In this document: piece after piece, positions 60,308-64,000 of the stretch
Layout of the letters: each line of letters opens with the position of its first letter
How positions within the stretch are numbered: the stretch's first letter is position 1
Assembly (NCBI GenBank): GCA_963761985.1
Contig: CAVXIT010000011.1
Span: forward strand, 42,042-106,041
DNA from: JACCTH01 sp963761985
Lineage (GTDB): Bacteria > Actinomycetota > Acidimicrobiia > Spongiisociales > ZC4RG35
Direction of reading: 5' to 3'
DNA: 64,000 nt
Program-made: the position numbers and the translations under genes
The notes under the pieces: model-generated
Database searches by the model: none
Told to the model about the DNA's origin: nothing
What the model saw: only the letters and a program-made list of their open reading frames with translations

Positions 60308-61191
60308 TGCGCAGCGGGCTCGTCACGCTGGTGGGGAGGCCCAATGTCGGCAAATCGACTCTCGTCAACCGGTTGGTTGGCCGCAAAATCTCCATCTCAT
60401 CCAAGCGCCCGCAAACGACACGTTCAATCGTGCGCGGCGTGGTCAACGATCCGGATGCTCAATGGCAGATGGTGTTGCTCGACACTCCCGGTCTGCACAA
60501 ACCGCGGACCGAGCTGGGGAGCCGGCTCAACCGGCTGGTGCACGGCAGCCTGACGGACGCCGATGTCATCTGCTTTCTGATCGACGCGACGCAGACGATC
60601 GGACCCGGCGATCGGCTTATTGCCGAACGAGTCCGTGAGACCGAGACACCTGTGGTCTTGGCCGTGAGCAAGGTCGACCGGGCCGCGAGCAGCAAGTTGT
60701 TGCCGCAGCTGACCATCGCGGCCGAGTGGGACTTCGCGGCGTACGTTCCGGTGAGTTCGGTCAGCGGAGAGGGCATTGAGGCGCTGACCGACGAGCTGGC
60801 GTCGAGGTTGCCGACTGGCCCAGCGTTGTTTCCTCCCGATATGGACACAGACCAACCCGAAGCGTTTCTCGTGTCGGAAATTATCCGGGAAAAGTTTCTC
60901 AATCGCTTGCGCGAGGAGCTTCCGCATTCACTTCATGTTCAGCTCAACGACATGGAGGACGAAGACGACCTCTTACGAATCGAGGCCGATGTGTTGGTGG
61001 AGCGCAAATCGCAGAAGGGAATTGTCATCGGCAAGGGTGGCCTGATGCTGCAGGAGGCCGGAAGCGAGGCGCGCCAGGAGCTCGAAGCTCTGCTCGGGAC
61101 CAAGATTCATCTGCAACTACAGGTGAAAGTCGAGCCTGACTGGCAGCGCCGCCCGGCGTCGCTCGACCGCCTGGGTTTCACGAAGGGGTAG
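60307..61191 (+). CDS. era: GTPase Era
   Basis: Essential GTPase for 16S rRNA maturation and 30S assembly. 294 residues: G1 GRPNVGKST (residues 10-18), G2 RPQTTR, G3 DTPGLHKPR, G4 SKVD (~residue 121) where NKxD is expected, and C-terminal KH domain with GKGGLMLQEAGSEARQELE preceded by VERKSQKGIVIG. Complete. Together with Obg (SKGD), two GTPases in this window have Ser for the base-contacting Asn. TGATG overlap with corC. Followed after four bases by the SirB1-like gene. Confidence 0.96.
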   Translation: MRSGLVTLVGRPNVGKSTLVNRLVGRKISISSKRPQTTRSIVRGVVNDPDAQWQMVLLDTPGLHKPRTELGSRLNRLVHGSLTDADVICFLIDATQTIGPGDRLIAERVRETETPVVLAVSKVDRAASSKLLPQLTIAAEWDFAAYVPVSSVSGEGIEALTDELASRLPTGPALFPPDMDTDQPEAFLVSEIIREKFLNRLREELPHSLHVQLNDMEDEDDLLRIEADVLVERKSQKGIVIGKGGLMLQEAGSEARQELEALLGTKIHLQLQVKVEPDWQRRPASLDRLGFTKG

Positions 61192-61195
61192 GTAA

Positions 61196-61819
61196 ATGGA
61201 CGCCGCCATCACTGTCCGGGCGCAACGCTTGCCACGCCTGGTCGCTGCCGACCGCCTGGCGGAAGCGTGTCTGTTGTTGGGAACTTTCATCGAGCCCGAC
61301 CTCGATGGCTTTTCCTACTTGGGCCGGCTCGATCGGATGGCTGCTGCGGTCGAGGGGCACACGCATCTGTCGTTGCGGCGGGTGATCTCGATCCAGGAAG
61401 GGCTCGGGGGCAACACCGACGATTACGAGGCCACCGACAACGGGTTCCTCCATCGCGTCCTCGACACGAGGCGCGGCTGGCCGATCACCGTCAGCATTCT
61501 CTGGATGGAAGTCGGACGCCGGGCGGGCATCGAAGTCCAAGGCGTGGCTCTCCCCGGGCATTTCCTGGTATTTGCCGGCGGGCAGCTGGTCGACCCGTTC
61601 CACTTTGGCGAGGCGATCGGACGCGACGAGGCCGCGCAGCTGGTCGCCGATTCGATCGGGGGGCCGCCGCGCCTCGAGCCAACCTGGCTCAACGCGGTGG
61701 ACACCACGACCATCGTCCAAAGAGTCCTGAACAACCTCGCCACTCGCTACGAGAAGCTCGGAGATGAGCGCAACCTCGAGTGGGTCCGCGCCTGTGCGTC
61801 GTTTCTCGCGCAAACCTAA
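61196..61819 (+). CDS. SirB1-type transglutaminase-like protein
   Basis: A 207-residue SirB1/YchA-family protein: RVISIQEGLGGNTDDYEATDNGFLHRVLDTRRGWPITVSILWMEVGRR, then the segment GVALPGHFLVFAGGQLVDPFHFGEAI, with His of PGHF and Asp of VDPF as the remaining dyad of a transglutaminase fold. The usual catalytic Cys is not obvious, so activity is unclear. ATG at 61196, four bases after the era stop. The TAA at the end lies in the CCTAAGGCTT palindrome at 61812. Role unknown. Confidence 0.85.
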   Translation: MDAAITVRAQRLPRLVAADRLAEACLLLGTFIEPDLDGFSYLGRLDRMAAAVEGHTHLSLRRVISIQEGLGGNTDDYEATDNGFLHRVLDTRRGWPITVSILWMEVGRRAGIEVQGVALPGHFLVFAGGQLVDPFHFGEAIGRDEAAQLVADSIGGPPRLEPTWLNAVDTTTIVQRVLNNLATRYEKLGDERNLEWVRACASFLAQT

Positions 61820-61860
61820 GGCTTCAAGCCGTGGAATTGACGGCTTCTAGCCCGCGGTTT
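61812..61860. repeat. CCTAAGGCTT/AGCCGTG palindrome, third copy
   Basis: AAACCTAAGGCTT-AAGCCGT, loop GGAATTG, ACGGCTT-AGCC-GGTTT: an imperfect hairpin of the family seen at 48039-48143. It starts inside the last codons of the preceding gene and contains its stop. Lies between convergent genes, so it could be a terminator. Confidence 0.75.
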
Positions 61861-61872
61861 CGTTTCGGGTCT

Positions 61873-62115
61873 CTAGAGGCCGGAGATCGTTTCGGCTAGG
61901 GCGAAGTCCTTCTCCGTCACCGTGCCGGCGTCGTGCGTGCTCAACGTGAGGCGAACACGATTGAATTTGATGCTGATATCGGGATGGTGGTTCGCCTTCT
62001 CGGCCGCCTCACCGACCTGGTTGACAAAAGCGAGGGCCTCGGCGAAGTCGGCGAACTTCCACTCTCCGATCAGGGCGGCACCCTCGCGCATCCAGGGCGG
62101 TTTGAGTTCAGGCAC
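61873..62115 (-). CDS. 4a-hydroxytetrahydrobiopterin dehydratase (pterin-4a-carbinolamine dehydratase)
   Basis: Recycles the pterin cofactor by dehydrating 4a-carbinolamine. Conserved core WKFADFAEALAFVNQVGEAAEKANHHPDISIKFNRVRLTLSTHDAGTVTEKDFALAETI holds the HHPD catalytic signature and THDxGxxTxxD. About 80 residues from GTG 62115; other in-frame starts exist up to 62193, but they overlap the recO start on the opposite strand. The start is therefore uncertain. Tetrahydropterin-dependent hydroxylase partner is not in the window. Stop at 61873, close to the palindrome. Confidence 0.85.
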   Translation of the reverse strand: MPELKPPWMREGAALIGEWKFADFAEALAFVNQVGEAAEKANHHPDISIKFNRVRLTLSTHDAGTVTEKDFALAETISGL

Positions 62116-62155
62116 GCGGTCAAGGTAGTCGACCCTCGGTCGGTACCGTAAGGAT

Positions 62156-62875
62156 GTGGCCATCCGCTCTGAGCAAGGCATTGTTCTCCGCACCTATCCC
62201 TTCGGCGAGGCCGACCGGATCGTGGTACTGCTGAGCCCGAATCGCGGAAAAATCCGGAGCGTCGCTAAGGGAGTACGGAAAACGAAAAGCCGGTTCGGTG
62301 GCCGTCTGGAACCGTTCACCCATGTGGATGTGGTCCTCTACGAGGGTCGTCAACTGGACACCATCACCCAGGTGTCGGTGATCGATCCCTTTGCCCATCT
62401 CCGGCTCGACCTCGAGCGCACTTTGGCTGCTGGGACCATGGTCGAAGTGGCCGATGCGGTTGCCCAGGAGCGAGAAGCCTCCCACCGGCTCTTCTTGTTG
62501 CTGAATCGCGGGTTGAAGGCTCTCGATCTCGGTGGCGGTGGGCGTGACCTGGTCAGTTCCTTTCTCCTCAAGCTCGCTGGAGTTGTGGGCATCGAGCCGG
62601 CGCTAACTCGCTGTGCCGCGTGCGGTAATCGCGAAGGGCTGGACCGTTTCAGCATCGCAAGCGGGGGAGCGCTCTGTCCCAACTGTCGAACGGAGGGAGC
62701 CGTCAGGCTTCGCCCCGGGCTGACGGGATATCTGGCGAGCCTGGCCACGGCCGATATGGCCGTGCTTCCGCCGGCGGATCCGGCTCTGAGTGGCGAGGCG
62801 ATGGGTTTAGCGCGCCGTTTTGTGGAGTTCCATCTCGATCGTCGGCTGATTTCGCTGGCGGTCCTCGATGGCTGA
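62156..62875 (+). CDS. recO: DNA repair protein RecO
   Basis: Recombination mediator that loads RecA at gaps with RecR. 239 residues: N-terminal OB fold (GIVLRTYPFGEADRIVVLLSPNRGKIRSVAKGVRKTKSRFGGRLEPF), a helical region, and a four-Cys zinc site (CAACGN, CPNCR). GTG start. Complete. It overlaps uppS by eight bases, the standard recO-uppS order in actinobacteria. It is divergent from the dehydratase gene. Confidence 0.94.
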   Translation: MAIRSEQGIVLRTYPFGEADRIVVLLSPNRGKIRSVAKGVRKTKSRFGGRLEPFTHVDVVLYEGRQLDTITQVSVIDPFAHLRLDLERTLAAGTMVEVADAVAQEREASHRLFLLLNRGLKALDLGGGGRDLVSSFLLKLAGVVGIEPALTRCAACGNREGLDRFSIASGGALCPNCRTEGAVRLRPGLTGYLASLATADMAVLPPADPALSGEAMGLARRFVEFHLDRRLISLAVLDG

Positions 62876-63593
62876 TCCAGCGCGGGTTCCTCAACACGTC
62901 GGGTTGATCCTCGACGGCAATGGCCGTTGGGCAAATGCGCGCGGCCTGCCTCGCACGGCTGGCCATGCGGCGGGAGAGGCAGCTCTCTTTGACACGGTGG
63001 AGGGTGCTCTCGGGCTCGGGATCAAATGGCTGACGGCCTACACCTTCTCCACTGAAAACTGGTCGCGCGATCGGGAAGAAGTCGACTTCTTGATGTGGTT
63101 CAACCAGGACCTGCTGACACGCCGCCGGGACGCGCTCGCCGATCAGGGGGTGCGGATGTATTTCATCGGCGATCTGGCTGACTCCCGGATCCCCGACCAC
63201 AACCGCAAGGAAATGGAAGAGGCGAGCGAGCTAACGAAGCACAACGACAGGCTGAATCTGGTGTTCGCTTTCAACTACGGGTCACGACGCGAGATCGCAA
63301 ATGCCGCCTCGGCACTCGCCGCCAAGGCGGTTGCGGGTGAGATCGCGCCGGAGGCAATTGATGAGGAGGTGTTCTCGAGTTTTCTCTACCTGCCGGAGAT
63401 GCCACCACTCGACCTGGTGATCCGGTCTTCGGGCGAGCACCGCCTCTCCAACTTTCTGCTCTGGCAGGCCGCCTACGCCGAGTTCTGGTTCCCGGGGATC
63501 CTTTGGCCGGATTTCAGTCGGCACCACTTACAGGAAGCGGTGATTGAGTTTCAGCAACGGGTTCGACGATTTGGCGCCGCGAGCGAAACATGA
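62868..63593 (+). CDS. uppS: Isoprenyl transferase (undecaprenyl diphosphate synthase family)
   Basis: cis-prenyltransferase making the C55 or shorter polyprenyl diphosphate carrier for wall synthesis. 241 residues: catalytic LILDGNGRWANARGLPRTAGHAAG, LTAYTFSTENWSRDREEV, FAFNYGSRREI, DLVIRSSGEHRLSNFLLWQAAYAEFWF. The DGNGRWA and RSSGE/RxSNFLxWQ motifs are complete. ATG in an eight-base overlap with recO. The last 80 bases lie antisense to the membrane protein gene that converges on it. Confidence 0.95.
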   Translation: MADPARVPQHVGLILDGNGRWANARGLPRTAGHAAGEAALFDTVEGALGLGIKWLTAYTFSTENWSRDREEVDFLMWFNQDLLTRRRDALADQGVRMYFIGDLADSRIPDHNRKEMEEASELTKHNDRLNLVFAFNYGSRREIANAASALAAKAVAGEIAPEAIDEEVFSSFLYLPEMPPLDLVIRSSGEHRLSNFLLWQAAYAEFWFPGILWPDFSRHHLQEAVIEFQQRVRRFGAASET

Positions 63594-63993
63594 TCGAGAA
63601 GGCCCACGTTTCGAGGCCCAAGAAGACCGCGTAAAGAACAAGCGCGATGACCTCGCGACCCGACCGGATGTCGCTGACGCCGCCGGCAAAAAAGACGATC
63701 TGAAAAACCAGGGCGATGAGCCCCAAGCCCACCCGAACCAAGAGCGGCCATTTTGTCCGACCTAGAGCGAGGCCTCCGACGACGAAACTGGGCAGCATCA
63801 CACTGCCGGCAGCTGCCCCGAGCGGCAAATATGAGAGGGCGAAGAGCCGCCACCAGGTTCCCTTTCCCAGCTGCCAGCGGCGGTAGGCGAGTCCGGTCAG
63901 GGCTCCGGCGATCGTGGTGGCCCCGACGATGAACAACGTGCCCGACCAGGTGAATTCAGGGTCGGTTGAGATAAACCGCATCCACGCCCTCAT
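63514..63993 (-). CDS. Membrane protein of unknown function (start near window edge)
   Basis: A 159-residue protein with four hydrophobic helices (GTLFIVGATTIAGALTGLAY; WWRLFALSYLPLGAAAGSVMLPSFVVGGLALG; LLVRVGLGLIALVFQIVFF; VIALVLYAVFLGLETWAFSI) and a short charged tail. I do not recognise the family. The ATG at 63993 lies seven bases from the window edge, so an upstream start is possible. It overlaps the uppS 3' end by 80 bases in antisense orientation, making its tail tentative. Confidence 0.65.
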   Translation of the reverse strand: MRAWMRFISTDPEFTWSGTLFIVGATTIAGALTGLAYRRWQLGKGTWWRLFALSYLPLGAAAGSVMLPSFVVGGLALGRTKWPLLVRVGLGLIALVFQIVFFAGGVSDIRSGREVIALVLYAVFLGLETWAFSIMFRSRRQIVEPVAETQSPLPVSGAD

Positions 63994-64000
63994 TCCAACT

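Overview
The window is gene-dense, GC-rich chromosomal DNA from an actinobacterium, most likely an uncultivated relative of the Acidimicrobiia. This placement is an inference from gene content: a BldD-family regulator, a deazaflavin (F420)-type oxidoreductase, the fused mutase IcmF, and a cell-division/RNA/chaperone gene order of actinobacterial type combined with mreCD-mrdA-rodA and a 7TM-HD phosphodiesterase. I saw no rRNA, CRISPR array, phage block or insertion sequence.

Layout. 1-4390: rod-shape operon (mreC end, mreD, mrdA, rodA) and thymidine kinase. 4590-10430: RNase E/G, ribosomal L21 and L27, Obg, then proB and proA. 10430-15540: a CoxD-type AAA ATPase, a CoxE-type VWA protein, a lone receiver domain and a molybdenum hydroxylase large subunit with the form II motif. 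15440-22270: small membrane proteins, a GAPDH preceded by a catalytically dead GAPDH paralogue, a broken M23 domain joined to nadD, a heavily frameshifted M28 peptidase and a CoA-binding protein. 22297-23760: rsfS, tRNA-Ala and a class III cyclase flanked by a second copy of the tRNA 3' end. 23818-32580: minus-strand glycosidase/flavoprotein/MFS operon, a tiny lipoprotein, a nitroreductase-like protein, an EamA transporter, then PRC-barrel, YihY and ferredoxin. 32666-38336: IcmF, a DapB-like protein, a two-TM channel with RCK domain and a membrane protein. 38404-42112: leuS, a small HExxH protein and PPK2. 42183-48419: comEA-comEC, a three-gene insert (degenerate GGDEF, secreted unknown, DHPS-like), holA and rpsT. 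48547-63593: lepA, hemW, CIRCE-hrcA-dnaJ, rsmE, bldD-like, HIT, phoH, pgpH, ybeY, corC, era, sirB1-like, PCD, recO, uppS.

Two things cut across the window. First, seven otherwise intact genes, several of them essential (mrdA, rodA, leuS), each need a net +1 frame change, which points to insertion-type assembly errors rather than biology; the M28 gene has about eight to nine. Second, intergenic spaces carry three repeat families: hairpins whose arms are tandem 7-mers (6777-6825, 35975-36041), a CCTAAGGCTT/AGCCGTG palindrome (48039-48143, 61812-61860), and a 16-nt tandem repeat (16950-16997).

The most interesting candidate is the translationally coupled pair of a Cys-less GAPDH and an active GAPDH. 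Next are the tRNA-flanked cyclase, the SdrD-like insertion in the 7TM-HD protein, the His-less DapB, the odd channel filter, and the BldD homologue that keeps only half of the c-di-GMP signature.
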